Assembly: GCA_905182985.1 (NCBI GenBank) | Contig: CAJJDN010000103.1 | Coordinates: 1 to 64,000, forward strand | Direction: 5' to 3' | Origin: Paramecium sonneborni | Taxonomy: Eukaryota; Ciliophora; Oligohymenophorea; Peniculida; Parameciidae | DNA: 64,000 nucleotides | Shown: piece after piece, positions 1 through 13,956 of the stretch | Numbering within the stretch: the stretch's first letter is position 1 | Layout of the letters: every line of letters starts with the position of its first letter | Made by a program: the position numbers and the translations under genes | The notes under the pieces: model-generated | The model's database searches: none | The model's input: only the letters and a program-made list of their open reading frames with translations | Told to the model about the DNA's origin: nothing

Positions 1-77
1 CTACCAGATGCTAAAGTAGATTGGTTAGCCATGTTCCTGCAAATACTTTAATTCTTGAATTTTGATAGCATTCACTT

Positions 78-963
78 TCAATTTATTAGTAGCATTACAT
101 AAATATTCATGCCATTAATATTTACATTCTAAATTCCGATCTCTTACAGCTTCACCAATCTAAATTAGCACCAATCAACCTTGTTTTCTTTATTCTGATA
201 TCTCAAAATTTTTATGTTTCTGATCAACTTTCGTCTAATTTATTATTTTTAATGCATTCGATTCACTCTATATAAGTTGTTTATCAAAGGAAGTGAGTTG
301 TACTAAGAACATAAGAAAATCATCCATCTATTTAATCCTAATATCTTCTTAATGTGTTTGAGTCTTTCGTTTTCATAAGCTTTTGTACTAAAATCGTTTT
401 TCTTATAAAACGGATGATCTAAAATATTTCTCAAAATATTCATGATATTCTTGTTTTTCTTATGAATATCACTAATTGTCACTTTCTAATTGATAAATGA
501 TTCATATAGCTTGAAATTGAATGGCTTTGAAATAAATCCTAGAATATCTGATATTTACCCTTTTCTATACACTCCAATCATCCCATATAATATTTATTCA
601 TCGATATCGATATTTTGAGCTAAAATTTCATATAGATTTTGTTTCTTTTTTTTTAGTATTCTTCATCTTCCTCTAAACTTCTTTCTCTTATCCAACTCCA
701 TCATATTAATTCTTTTCACCATTCCTATAATTGAGATCATTTTTTCTAAATCTGTATATGAGATTTTTGCGAGATTTGTGTTTTTATTGATAAGATTAAT
801 CTATGATTAGTTTTCCTGACAATCCAAACTAAAATGGCGTTGATTGATTTCCACATGTCTAACCAAATTTTTTTCAACATCATACATTTTCTATTTTGTA
901 AGCTCTGATGATTTTTGGTCCAAATTTATAGGATACTTTTTATATCAATTTATTATTGCTCAT
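78..963 (-). pseudogene. Frameshifted hypothetical gene
   Basis: Unrecognised protein of about 285 residues read on the minus strand. The start chosen is the first ATG after in-frame TGA codons (protein begins MSNNKLIQK), and the TGA lies at 78-80. A 27-nt intron (gtatgatgttg...ggttag) sits inside the first 130 bases. The middle half is Lys/Asn/Ile-rich with no motif I know. The frame holds through GEKNQYDGVGQEKE, but at a run of nine A (plus-strand T run near 646-654) the downstream frame, containing ILYGMIGVYRKGQ, is off by one base. Either the gene is broken, or the homopolymer is miscounted and the gene is intact. No function is assigned. Confidence 0.4.
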
Positions 964-2090
964 ATTTAATTGTGAAAGCAAAACTAAAAAGCAAGCATGT
1001 AAAAATGATTATTTAAATAGAAATTTTCATATTTCTAAAACTCAAGAAAGTGCTGAAAATTTACTCATTAATATTAGAATATTGAGATAAAAACTAATTG
1101 ATTTAGGATATTTATATTCTGTATGTATTCATAAACAATGCCGATTTGTATCAATAATCATATGTTAAGAGGAAATATTTCCTAAAGATTAATATACTAT
1201 TACTACAGCATACATGCAGATTTAAAAGAATCAAAATTTAATTGTTATCTTTCTAACTAAAATACTAAAAATACTTATGAAAATTATAAAAGGTTAACTT
1301 CTGCTTGCTGAGCTTGATATCATCTTAGAATATAAATTCAAAAAATTAGTTTTCCAGTAACACTAAGTTAAATTTTTATACTGAATACATAATCAAACCA
1401 AATTGGTTAGGGTATTATTAGATAGCTATATATTAATCAATATCGCTGCTTGATTTCTGGTTCTACTTCTTCTAAACTCTGTTACTTGCTTGAAATTTAT
1501 GAACCAACGATAATGACATTTCAATTTCATTCAATTTATTAAGTGCGAGGCTTTTTTGAAATGCTCTAATATTTAAATATTATATATTTTATATTATTTT
1601 TATATGCCTACTAAGAGAGTTAATGCTTTTGCATTTTATGTATAAAAGAATCCTCAAAAATTTTTTTTCTTTATTTTTTTAAATTACGTTCATCCTATAA
1701 ATCAAAAAATTAATTATTTGGTTAGATAGATAAAGAATTAAATACAATTTAATTTTTCCGTAATAAATATAAGAGTTAAATGAGAAATTAGTTGCTTTTA
1801 ATAGTTAACTCTAAGATAATAGGCATTGTGCAAAGCTAAATTATGAATAGTTTTTGAAAAAGTTTTATAATTCATATTTGGATAACATTATATTTAAGGC
1901 TGTTCAACAAACATAAATATAACATTCTCTTTTGTGCATTTATTGAAGTTTTAAGATCATCTTAATAATAATTATTTTATAAAATATTAAATATAAAAAT
2001 AAAAAAGATCAAGGATATTGTTCTAGTCTATTTATTTTAGGAAATATCAAAATTAGATATTCAAGTATTCAATACAAATTTGGAAAAGTA
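964..2090. other. No recognisable gene
   Basis: AT-rich sequence with frequent TGA in all frames on both strands. I see no domain, no intron-bounded exons and no RNA gene here. It separates the frameshifted gene from the ABC transporter relic. Confidence 0.5.
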
Positions 2091-2094
2091 AGTT

Positions 2095-3480
2095 GTTTAT
2101 CAATATTAATAGAATTTAGAAATTATGCTAAGAGATTAGATGGTTCATCAAATTCTAAAACATTTCCATTTTCAATAAACAAAATTTTATCATAATCAAC
2201 AATAGTATTTAATTTATGTTATATTTGTACAATCCTTAAGCTATTGTTTAAGCATATTTTAAATAAAATCATCTGTTTTCATATTAAGATTGGCAGTTGA
2301 TTCATCTAAAACAATGTTCTTATTTTTATACAATAAAATTCTACCTAAACAAATAAATCAACAGTGAATAAGGAATTAACATCCCCGATATCTGTTGATA
2401 AACCATTAGCGAACGATTTAGTATATTCATATAATCCTGAAACATATAATGTTTACTAAAAGCTTAGTCGTCATATTAATCAAACTGTTCTAAATTTGAA
2501 CTATGACTTCCATTAAATAAGGATGGAGTTTAAGTAAATAATACAAATACTACTCTTAATTATTATAATCCTAATAATTTCTTATTAATTTCACTCATGT
2601 TCTATTTGGGATCTTTTCTAGTCTTCAATCTCATTCTTTCTAAATAATTGCTTGTAAGATTGAAAATTCTCAGCTCCTGTTCTATCTGCACAACCATTTT
2701 ATTTTTATACACTTTTTATTTAAAATGTTAATTCTTTTATTACTCTATCTCATATAACCAATATCAAATTACCTGATTCAGAAAAATTAGATAATTTTGA
2801 ATCTACTTCTTTAACTTTTATAATGAAATTTGCCAAAAATAGGAAGGATTCTGAAATAACTACTTAAAAAGAAAAAGCGATTAATGTAACATACTGAAAA
2901 GAAGAACCTGAAGTCTTCAAAAAAATCTTATAACAGACAGTCATTTTTTAATATGTATAGATACTAATTAAAATATTAATGCAACATCATTTAATTCTAA
3001 TACAATCCGAGCTCTACTATAATTTCAGAAGGTAATAAATTATTTATTAATTTTATATCAACATTCGTCCAATTACAATATCATCGTAAATATTGACATA
3101 CTTTAAAGAGCAAGACTTTTAATTTTTATGATGGTGTAAAACTAAAAATATTATTTAAATAATTAATATTGATATTAAAATAATTGATATGAAATGAATA
3201 AAAAATTTTTCATTGTTATAATAAATAAGTATAAAGAGTTAGAATAATTAAATAATAATATAATTTAAATAAATCATTTTTTTATATTTTTATTAATCCT
3301 TAACATGTAGGATAAAACTTTATAAATTGTTAAAATAGTAAGCTCTTTCTTTTTCAAGTAATTATTTTTATTTCTTTTTGCGAATAGTTTACCCAAATAG
3401 GTCGATAAATAAATTAGAAGCCAAAATGGTACAAAACATACCATTATGAATCTGCCCAATTAACATAAAATTCTCTAATA
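2095..3480 (-). pseudogene. ABC transporter relic, ABCC/MRP type
   Basis: Remains of the C-terminal half of an ABC exporter on the minus strand. Reading from high to low coordinates: a hydrophobic stretch (3274-3459, MGRFIMVCFVPFWLLIY), then the Q-loop region of an ABCC nucleotide-binding domain (QTPSLFNGSHSSNLEQFD, near 2485-2550), then a badly eroded signature segment (LLIYLFR, near 2340-2370), a Walker B-like strand with D-loop (NIVLDESTANLN, about 2295-2330), and the family tail (HKLNTIVDYDKILFIENG, about 2150-2215). These pieces lie in at least three different frames, so the gene cannot encode a continuous protein. A functional homologue would be an ATP-driven membrane exporter. Confidence 0.75.
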
Positions 3481-4599
3481 TAAATTCAAAACTTATAAAT
3501 TAAAAATATTCCAGTTATGAGCATAATTAACGATATTTTAAAAATTAATCTATAGAGTTTCAATGGAGATTATGAGGGTTTGAATTTAACCAAATAAATC
3601 AAATTCACAAATGATTACATAGAGAGCAAATTGATTATACTTCTGAATAGTTTATAAATTCCACTATAATTACAATATAAAACAATATTCTAAACATTTA
3701 CATACATTAAGCCGACCAAAATTAAGTTTTAGATTCATTAAAAAAATATTTTCAGCCCTCTATATCTCTTATTTGAGCAGATGTTATTGAAAATAGTGTA
3801 AAAGCAGCAATATAATGAAAAGGAACCCCAAACATAGCATATATGCTGTTTAAGATTTCAAATGAATTATTAAATTAATAATTTCGAAATTCCAATAATA
3901 TACTGAATAGAAGCTAATGTAAGATTGCTTAATAAACTTTAAAGATTCTTAAAGAGAAATATTCAATTTTTAAATTTAAACATTTTTTCTTAAAAAAATA
4001 TATAAGCCTTAAGAGTTTAATATTTTTGTTATTAGATTAGATAATCTGAAATTAAAATTTAAAAACATTAAGAGAGAATTAAGTAAATAAATTAATAATG
4101 AAGACCGAAAAATAACAACTTTTAGCATTTACCAAATAATGAAACTTTAGTATAATTTTTTTTTAATTTTATTAAATGAAGTAGAAATTGATATTACATA
4201 AACATGATATATGATAAGGACTATAATAAATCTAATAAATTAAAGAACATGATTGAATTATCAGATAGCAAAGTCAAACTTGATCTCCCTACCATAGAAT
4301 ATATCATAACATCATTAATCTATACAACAAAAGTTAATTTTTATTTTGTAGTTTCAGTTAATACGAAAGGATTTTCTAGAATAATCTTCTTTTAATGTAT
4401 CTATAAGTCTTATTGGTATGCATTATATATGATGGACTTATCTACATCAACTTCTCAAATAGGATTTTAGATTGGTTGAATAACTCGATTTCAATTTAAT
4501 AGATACGATATCCCAAGAGGATTTTTTATATTATCAATGCTATTGATTTTAATAGATGCTGAGTTTAAAGAGAAATTTTGAATAAAAAATATCTTCAAT

Positions 4600-7420
4600 A
4601 ATTAATTTTGTGTATAACTTAACTTGTTAAGTGAAAGTTAATTAGAATAATGATATTGAATCAGATAAAATACAGGGGCTTCTATATATGTACATAAACT
4701 TAATGAATCTTTCTAATTTATACATTGATATGAATCCTCCGTATTACAAAAAGAATAACATCCATCACCTCCTTCCAACATTGCATTCTTCAAAATTTAA
4801 ACTGTTAGCCCATTTCCACATAAATTTACGCATATTAATGAGCCATTGTCCACATCTTAAAGAAATTTATTATTGAATCTCTGTAATTGATTAATGAATT
4901 TTTTGACCATTTTCTTCCGAATTGATTTAAAACCATTTAAGCAAAATATAAATATTCTGAACATTCTTACTTGCAGAAATACATAATTCAAAAGGATATG
5001 AATTTTGAATCATCACATTATTTTTATCCTTTAGCAACTTTTCCATCTCCGCATATAAATTCACATTTAGATCCTTTTAAGTACCAACCATTTATTTATC
5101 ACATTTACAACAAATCCCTTAATTACAATAACTATAATGATCCTTACATTAAAATTAACAAAGATGACATCCATCAAAGATGTAATCATTACCATCATCA
5201 CATTATTCATTTTAAGTTATTACCAAATCACCACAAATTGATTTGCAAATATTAATAGCTTCGATTAATAAATAATGTTGTTTACATTAATAACATTTAT
5301 CTTAAAGACAAAGTTAACACTCATCCTAATATGTTAATTACCATTAATGACATCAATCAAATGAATCATTATGACCATTATCACATTCTTTTTCATCAAC
5401 AATTATTTTATCTTCACCTTTTGGCAGACATGGTAAATTTATATCATCATCATAATATATCTTTAGATGCCTCTATGAAATTATTGAACACAAGAAAGAC
5501 TACCAAATTTAGAAGTCTTAAAGCAATTTTCACAATATCTATTTCATTAACCACAAATATTTCCTTATCAAAATGTATATGTACACTCAATACAATCTTC
5601 TACACTCACACATTTATTGCATCCAGATTGATCACAAAATTTGCAACTATAAGTTTATGTTTATTCATCAAATAATAGAAATTAATTAGTTCTACAATTT
5701 GAACTTTTATAACCTACTACCAAATATTAAATGCACTTAAACTAGAGCAACTTTGACAAAAAGGAGGACACTAGAAAATATTGATTAAATTAACATAATG
5801 AAAACCAACAAAATACTCTGATATTGCAAGAAATCCATCTAGCAAATTAATATAGTGGCTTGACGTTTGAATTCTTACTTTAATTTATTATCATGAAAAT
5901 TTTTCAAGTGTAAAAAAATAAAAACGAGTATTTTCTATATAATTATGACTAATTTAATTTGATCTTCCTCCAGATTAACAAATGATCCTTAAAATGAGCT
6001 ACTTACAAAACCTATTTTATAAGAAAATGCTCCACTATAACTTTGCCCATTTCTAAAATTAAAATAGAGTGATACTTTATAATGAGGTTGTTAGATTGCC
6101 CATGACTTAATATGATCCAGCATTCCAAACTAATAAACTCTCTTAATACTGGAAAATTTTAACCTGTTACATAATTGCTGGATGGATATGTATCGTAAAA
6201 GAAATTTATATTCTCAATTTTCACATTCAAATCGTAAAACCCTTTTGCAACATAGCTTGAATCTAAAATATAGCTATAATTCTACATGGAATGATGTCTT
6301 CATAATTAACACACCTAGATGAGTATATAGGACATGAACTTTCACATCTATTTTTATATAGCTAATATAGGGTCCACATTAAGTGCATATAGAATTATCA
6401 GAGCAAACCTCACAATTTTTTTAGTAAAATCCGGAGTCTACTTACAATTTTTATTTTGTAATTAAAAAATTACTTCTATTCTTAATAAAGTATCACTTCT
6501 ACTTAAACAATTATCATTAATTTTAAATATCTTTAGCAAATTTCATATTAAAATCTTGATGGATCCTTTATTATCTTTGAAAGAATTCGTATTATTATGT
6601 AAAATTTCAATTTTACTTGTATCTTAAAAATTAAACAATAAATAGTAATGCGCATTCTTAAAGCATTCCTTCATTAAATTATAGGTTTCCTATAAAACTA
6701 ATTCCATTACAATTCTATTAAATTAAATCTGAGTTTTTTGAATGAAATTGGTCGTATAGAAAACTAAATGGATAATATCTATTGTTGTTGGATTATGGAA
6801 TTTTGTTGCTATTAAATGGTGTTAGCTATTGAGTAATCTCTTCCACATTCTTACTTACAACCTAAAGGTGTTTCTTAAAATTATTAATCAGAATGCACAT
6901 ACATTTTCGATTTATAACACTTTAATTATTCTTACATATTAGACAATTCGTTTCCAAATGACCATCGCAAGTCAAGCAGGTAGGATGGCAAGTACTGATT
7001 TAAATTAATATATTTCTAATTTCTATCTACAAATCATTAGAACGAGGATTTAAACAAATTTTGATGTTAAAATAATTATTATTAAAGTCAGCGATATTAT
7101 AATTTAAAAAGCGATATCAATTATTCGTATATACAATTCAAATTTATTTATTGCTGTCTTACAAATCTCTTCGCTATTTTGAATTTAGTCATTTCTAAAA
7201 ATTTATAATTGTTCAATAAACTATTTTTTTTAGATAAAATTTATATTTGGTCAAATTATTTCAATAACATTCAATTCATATATTGACTGAATAGAATTTC
7301 TAAATTTAAAACAACACAGAATGATCTCTATTTGGAAATTTCTTCCCTTGAGATTCATTGAGAAAAGATATTGTCAGTTTACTACCATATTGTTAATATT
7401 TAATGTCAATACAAACTTAT
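4600..7420 (-). pseudogene. Cysteine-rich furin-repeat surface protein relic
   Basis: Decayed gene for a large extracellular cysteine-rich protein. Recognisable pieces on the minus strand include CHPTCLTCDGHLETNCLIC (near 6920-6985), NCEVCSDNSICTQCG (about 6375-6420), CDQSGCNKCVSVEDCIEC (about 5580-5640), CGDLVITQNEQCDDGN (about 5170-5230) and GGDGCYSFCNTEDSYQC (about 4700-4770). They match the spacing of furin-like repeats and of the CGDG...CDDGN...DGC disulphide repeat that is abundant in ciliate membrane proteins. Between the 6920 and 6375 pieces is a non-repeat domain containing NFFYDTYPSSNYVTG. The pieces fall in different frames, with TGA between them. His-rich plus-strand reading frames at 4971-5675 are shadows of this Cys/Asp-rich coding. 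Confidence 0.8.
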
Positions 7421-8559
7421 ATTAATAAATATTAGTAATTATGTAAATTCTGAATACTTGTAAGGGAAATTTTCAAATAAAAGAAATTGTCTCATTGATA
7501 TTTAACTGTTTCTTATGAACTTTAAGATCTTAATATAAGAAAGCTTATTAATAGTTATAATATTAATTTTTAGTTTTGAGTTTTTTTATGAATATAAATA
7601 AACAAATATTCATTAATTTTAGTTATTGAAACTTGTGAAAAAATATTATTTCTTAGCTTTAACTTATAACATACATTCTATTATACTTCAGAGCAAATTT
7701 TCATTCGAATAAGTATTTTATATTAAAATCAAAAAGTTTATTCTCTCTTTTTTTATTCGAGACATCAATATTCATAACCAATTTTTTTTTAATTATAATT
7801 TTCTTTTAAGTTCTATCATTTATTAATTTTCAATTTTTTTTATAAATGCCAAATGATTGATATGGTTATTTTAGAGGATATAATACTATCTATAAATTAT
7901 AATTGTTAATCGTTTCTATTCAAATGCCTTCTCATTTTTGTTAAATATTTTAATGTAATTTATAAATTTTTATATTATCTTATTATAGAGAAAAGAAGAT
8001 GAAAGATACCTAATAAATTCTTAAATAAATTAAAAGTTAACATTATAAGTAAATTATCATAATATTATAATTAATAAAAATTTTGAATAAATAATATAGA
8101 AAACTTTAAACAAGCATATTGAGAACATCTATTTTGAAATGGATAGATTAATGTAGATTGTTTCTCCTATTTAGGATAAATAAATCTTATTATTTGATAT
8201 GTGAAAGAGAAAAAACATTAATATCTGATGGATCAGAATCATTAAGAGGAGGGGGATGTTGTACAAGTAATCTAGTTATGCCTGAAACAAAAATGAGATA
8301 AATATAATTTCCATAAAATTTTGCCTCCATTCTATAAATGTAATTGTAGAAAAGGCTGCACAGTTTTAGGATAAATACCATCAAAATGATGTGCTTTGTG
8401 CAATTTTATGGTTTCAAAATAATATAGAGCATATTTAAAAGCTTTGCATTAACTAGGCTTTAAATTTATATAATTATGATCTTGTTGAGCGTTGTTTTCA
8501 GGCATAAAATAAAATAGTTAGTTACATACTTAAAAGTATCTGGATATATATTTGATTCT
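7421..8559. other. No recognisable gene
   Basis: AT-rich spacer of about 1.1 kb. Short frames exist but none shows a domain or consistent exon structure. It lies between two pseudogenes, so it may be unrecognisable remains of either. Confidence 0.4.
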
Positions 8560-8589
8560 TTACTTTAAATATGTAATGATTTCCTTAGA

Positions 8590-11500
8590 GTAATATATTA
8601 TTATCAACAAATAAATGAATCTAGATATATGTAAGAAGAACTTTAATAAAAACTTAAAGAATATATTTCAGAAATTGAAGAGTAGATAGCTGTAGAATCA
8701 ACATAAATATGGCTTTCTGGCACTGATTTCGAACTCTAAATGATTAAAATAGGTAGAGAACATTTAGGAACTAACTCAGAAACTGGTACAACTTTAATGA
8801 AAGCAGTATTATTTGGTATAGTTTCTTCAATATCTTAATTAAAGCCCAGTGAAGAACTTATTGATTCTCTTATGAAAGCTGGACAATTTCTTTTGCTTAA
8901 TTTTTATAACAAATATAGTAAAAGAATCTAAAAATTTCTTATTTGTTAATATTTTTAAAAGTCTTAGAAAATCTTAAAAACACTTTTACAACTATAAGTC
9001 AAAAATCCTTTGAAGATATATGAGCTTTATTTTTTTTTTGAAATTTTGAAATGGTTCATAATCTTCCAATTAAAAGATGAATATTCAGTTTAATAGACAA
9101 TCAAATAATTAACTGAAGGATACAAACAATATATTGAAGCTTCGTAAAGTTGTTTAATTCATTTTTGTTGGATAAATGTAATTTCTGGATTAATGTCTTA
9201 TAGACCTGTTATTTTCAAAAGCTTAAGTGGCATAAAAAATGGATTTAAAGACTAGCTGGAATTTACTGTTTGTATAAAATTTAATTGTTGCTGTTCCTTA
9301 TGTTAAGTTATAAGGGAAAATTAAATATTCTGGAAGAGGACTATTTATTTTAAAGGAGTTTTCAAATTTAAAATTATTTTAAGAGTACTTATTAAGTGAA
9401 TAAATTAGTTCTTTAAAATTATTGCCTTATATTTAAATTTTGATTTTGTATCATAACCTTTAAGCTAAATTAATTTAAAAGACTTAAATATAAGCTTGTT
9501 CATAAACACAGATGATTTGCTTCATTAAAAATCTCTTATAAAGCTGTTAAATTTAAATAAAGGAAAATTTTAATTAAATTAATAGCCAGGCCAGACTATT
9601 TAAAAACTAAATGGAAAATAAGCTTGGGTTTAAAATTTGTAGATAAGATATCTAGGATTTAGTTAATTAATAAAAAGAATAATTTCTTTAACTTTTATAA
9701 ATTTTAAATGAAATAGATATTATCAGAATAAAAGAAATTGAAATCATGAATAACTTAGAATAAATTTTGATACAAAATGAAATAATCTTTTATAAATTTA
9801 GTAAAAACAGAAATACTTATAAATATCTACTTTTAATGAAATTCGAATAAAATTTGAAGATAAATTCATCAAGCAATTTCAATAAATTCCAAACTTATGG
9901 GTTCGATCTTACTAAATTTTAAATTTTTCTTGCTGAATCATTAATTCATTAGAAAATATTTTATTCTTAAAACTATAAAAATAAAACTTAAATAATTGAT
10001 GAAGAAATTGATTAAAAAGATTTATCTGAGACTCTATATACATAGATTTTGTTAAAGTATGATAAAGAATTAGAAACTTGTTTAAAATTCTTTAATGATT
10101 TGTTATCTGATTTTGTCTCTTAAATAAAATTAATAAAAGAACTTATTATCAAAATTAACTTTGAAAAACCACTTACAATTCCTTAAGACAAAATCTCTTT
10201 AGAAGAAATATTAGTATAATTAATTGAATAATATAGCTCTAACTTATAAAAGATTTATCCAATCAATTCTAATAAGTTTATTCTATGGATTGGATTGAGT
10301 TTAAAACTTTAGGAGATAATTTTAATGTTTAAATTTTACAAAAAATTATTAAGAATTTAATAGTCAAAAATTAATGTATTACAATTGGAACATAAAATAT
10401 AAGATTTTTATTTTGATGATTAAATTCATCTTAATAATAATATTGATAGTGATAGTACAACTACTTAACTAAATTACAATTTGGTTTCTCAAGGAAAGAC
10501 TATGATACAAAAATATTTCGATTAATACCCAACTCTGATTATGAATAAATAAAAATTAACAGAGTTGAATTATATCGAAAATAAAATAAGAGAAGATATA
10601 TTCTCATTAAAAAATAAGAAATGGAATTCAAGAAATTTAAATAGAAAGTATATATATTATAAGAGGTTGACTTAATTAGGATTAAATAAAATATAAAAAA
10701 AAACTTTAAAAGAAGCAATAAACTAAAATTTTGCAAGTTCATTGAAAATTCTAAATAGGAAATTAGAAAAAGTCCAAAAAAAAAATTGAGTAAAATTTTG
10801 AAAATTTGATAAGTTAGTTAAATGCTGTTGTTAAAAGACAAAAAATTATAATAAAATAAAATTATGAATTGTTTTCTTGGAGTCCAGAAATACGGAATTC
10901 TGATAAGAGAGATGAATTTAAATAAAGTTTCAAAAACATAATAATTGATATACTAAAGATTTTTGTTGTTCAATATAAAAAGAATCATAGTTTGTTTTTA
11001 ATTAGGATTTAATTTTTTACGAATAAAAAATGTTTTGATAAAATGTAAATCAAACTTATTCTTTTCGATAGTCAAATTATGTTCAAAAAATCATAGCTAA
11101 AAACCAAATAAAAAAGAGAAACATTGTTATATATACTAAGAATAAATCTAAAGTTTAATTAATTCTAAAGTTATGGATTCATAAAAAACTAATATTTTAT
11201 CTTAAATTTTTAGTAATTCTTCTCATTAAGTGATAGAAGTATTAGCTTATAACTTAATAAAAATTGAAACTTTAATTTAAGAGCCAAAGATGAAAGATTT
11301 TTGTTAAAATTTATTATAACAATGATGGATATATGAGAAACATATAGATGTTAGAAATATACTCAAAAATAAAAAAATGATAGAAATGTAAAAATAGTTA
11401 CTTTCGAATTTTCACCACAATGTAAAATTCAATAAAAGCTGAAATTAAAAATCTACTAAATAGAATTGAATCACTTGAAAATTCTGTATTAACTGTTAAT

Positions 11501-13330
11501 TCCATCCAATCAAAAGAGTTATTATAATAAGCACTGGATGATTTTGAAACTTATTTTGATAATATCACAGATATGACTTAAAAATTGGACATAAGTATGG
11601 TATTCTTAAAAGAATTAAGCAAAGTTCTAAAACATATAAAAAGTTAAATTGATCAAGTCTTGTAAAATGTTAATAATATTGCAAATGATGTTAGAAAACT
11701 TAGAGGAAAAAATTATTTTGAATTACTTTTAATAAGAAAAGATTAAATATTAAAGTAAAAGGATGAAAATGATTTAGACCAAATCCACATAGAAATATTA
11801 ACTTAAGAATAGGATCCAATTTCAGGAAATAAAATTAATAGGATAAAAAGAAGTAATTTCCTATCTTTTAAAAAGAATTTATAATAATTTTGAAGGAGAA
11901 ATAAATGAATTTTTATGGGATTAAAAAGAAAGAATAAAAGATGTTATGCTTCTAAAAGGAAGAGCAGGTTCAGGGAAAAGTAGAGCTGCAAAAAATATTG
12001 AGGAACTTATATGAGTTGTGATTAAATAGAACCTAAGAGGATTCCAATTTATGTATCATGACCTTCAATAAAAGATCCAAAACATAATTTAATTGATTTA
12101 AGAATTAGAATCAGAAAATTATAGAGGCTGCCAAACTTGGTTTTATGGGAAAGGCATATAAACACTAAAAGAAGTTGAATTATTGCCTATTAGCACTAAT
12201 TAAAGTAATGAATATTTAATATAATATTCTAAAGTGAGTGTAAAAAGAACCATAAAAAGAGATTTTATGAATTTCTTAAGTAATTTAAAGTATAAAACTT
12301 TTCACTTAATGAATTTAAAATTATTTGGAGTAACATAGAAGAAACTATAAGAAAGATATAAAACTAGAATGGAGAACTATTATTTTAATCAGAAGATACT
12401 GAAAAAATTATATAAAAAAATTTAGCAAATTCAATTTTTGTAGCTATTTAATGCTGATTAAATGGTTTCATTAAACAAAGATTTATTATAATTATGGGGT
12501 TATTAAAAATTTTCGCAAACTATTTAAAAAGTTAAAATATAACATCTTTTAAATACAACATTTATGCTAGAAATTATAGTATATGTATTGCCAAGGATTT
12601 TAATTCTGCTTTTTTTATGAGAGAAGTATTAAAGAAAAATTATCTTAAATGAAAAATAGAAGCCAAAAATCAAGTAATTTACTTAAAATATATTCTAAAA
12701 CAAATGAAATTGATGAGAAAAAAGATAAAGAATAAAAATAAATATAAAATAAAAGCTATAAATAATAATAAGTAGAATATGAAATGGAACTAATTCAATA
12801 TTGTAATTAAATTCTATAGGACTTAGAGAATTAAAGCTTTTTTGAATAAAATTCAATTGCAAATCATTTTCTTTATTTAGATAATTAAATAAGAAATGAA
12901 AAAAAAGTTAATTATACCATTCAATTTGATGCTAATTTTATAGTAGCAGCATTTTAACTAGCATTTGATTTTTATAAAATATTTGTTGATTTTTACCATA
13001 CATAATAAATATAGAAATGTAAAGAACTAGGTCAAATTATCAATTAGGAGAGCTTTGAAATATATCTTTATTATTTTTGTACTTATTTGGCAGTTAAAAT
13101 ACTTTGAGAGAAACGCCTTAAATTAATTATAAATAGAAAGGGAAATTAAAATTAACATATCAAATAGATGATAATTAAGAAGTATCATGGGAGATGCTAG
13201 CCTTTGGAAGTGAAGGTTGTGCATGGATAGAAAAATTCTAAAATTTTATTTAAAATATATTGGTGATTCTTTTGAAAATATTATACGGAAAAAAATTATG
13301 TACCTTTCTTAAAAACCAAAAAAAATATTT
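8590..13330 (+). pseudogene. NACHT-type NTPase gene relic
   Basis: Long decayed gene on the plus strand. An N-terminal helical segment is open to about 9395 (includes EIEEQIAVESTQIWLSG and LMKAGQFLLLNFYNKYSKR). It ends at a TGA, and the next frame continues it (GLFILKEFSNLKLFQEYLL). At 11420-11900 a coiled-coil-like stretch follows (MQNSIKAEIKNLLNRIESLE), then after a frame jump a clean P-loop, VMLLKGRAGSGKSRAAKN (11945-11995). Downstream EPKRIPIYVS is interrupted by TGA at 12059-12061. The order helical region, P-loop, then PIYV-strand fits the NACHT STAND NTPases that form a large family in Paramecium. Several frame breaks make it non-functional as written. Confidence 0.65.
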
Positions 13331-13956
13331 ATCAATATTGAATCACATTTCTAAAAAAAGTTCATTTTCCAAAAAGTATCTAATTAAATTTCTTAAATTT
13401 TATTTGAAATGATAATATAGAAACATCATTATAAACTGCTTTACATCTGGAGCAATTGCTAAAAATTATTTTTTAAATTAGATATTTCTGTATTGGAATG
13501 TTTATGGCAATAAAAACAATAAAAAATCAACGAATGTACCCAATCAAAGTATTACATCTACCATAAGCACATTTACTGTTACTGTACCAAGATTTTCTGT
13601 TGTAAAATTATATAATATATAATAAAGTACAATTTTTTTCAATTTTGAAACACTTATCTTGTTCTCATTATTTAAATATTTTAATAATTTTCGTATTTAA
13701 TTACAATTTAATATTCTTTTTCTTTTTCATTTTATCTGCAATAGTCAAAATGTAGACAGTATTTATTATATTATTCTCAAAATTAAAATGAGTTCAACAA
13801 ATATACTTTTAAAATTTTATGTCATATTTGATAAAAATATATTCAATAAATAACAAATATAATTATAATTATACACAAAAATTTAAATGTAATTTTGTTA
13901 TATAAAACTAAGGAAATAATGATTCTAATCTCAATAATATAATTAATTTTTCAGCA
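13331..13956. other. Upstream spacer, left copy
   Basis: Mostly non-coding AT-rich DNA ahead of the giant MG-like gene. From 13440 onward it is duplicated exactly at 14296-14812. No promoter motif can be named with confidence. Confidence 0.4.

Noticed and set aside
4971..5675. His-rich plus-strand ORFs (HHH clusters)
   Set aside because: They are the antisense shadow of Cys/Asp-rich coding (GAT-GAT runs) of the furin-repeat relic; the minus strand carries the recognisable motifs.
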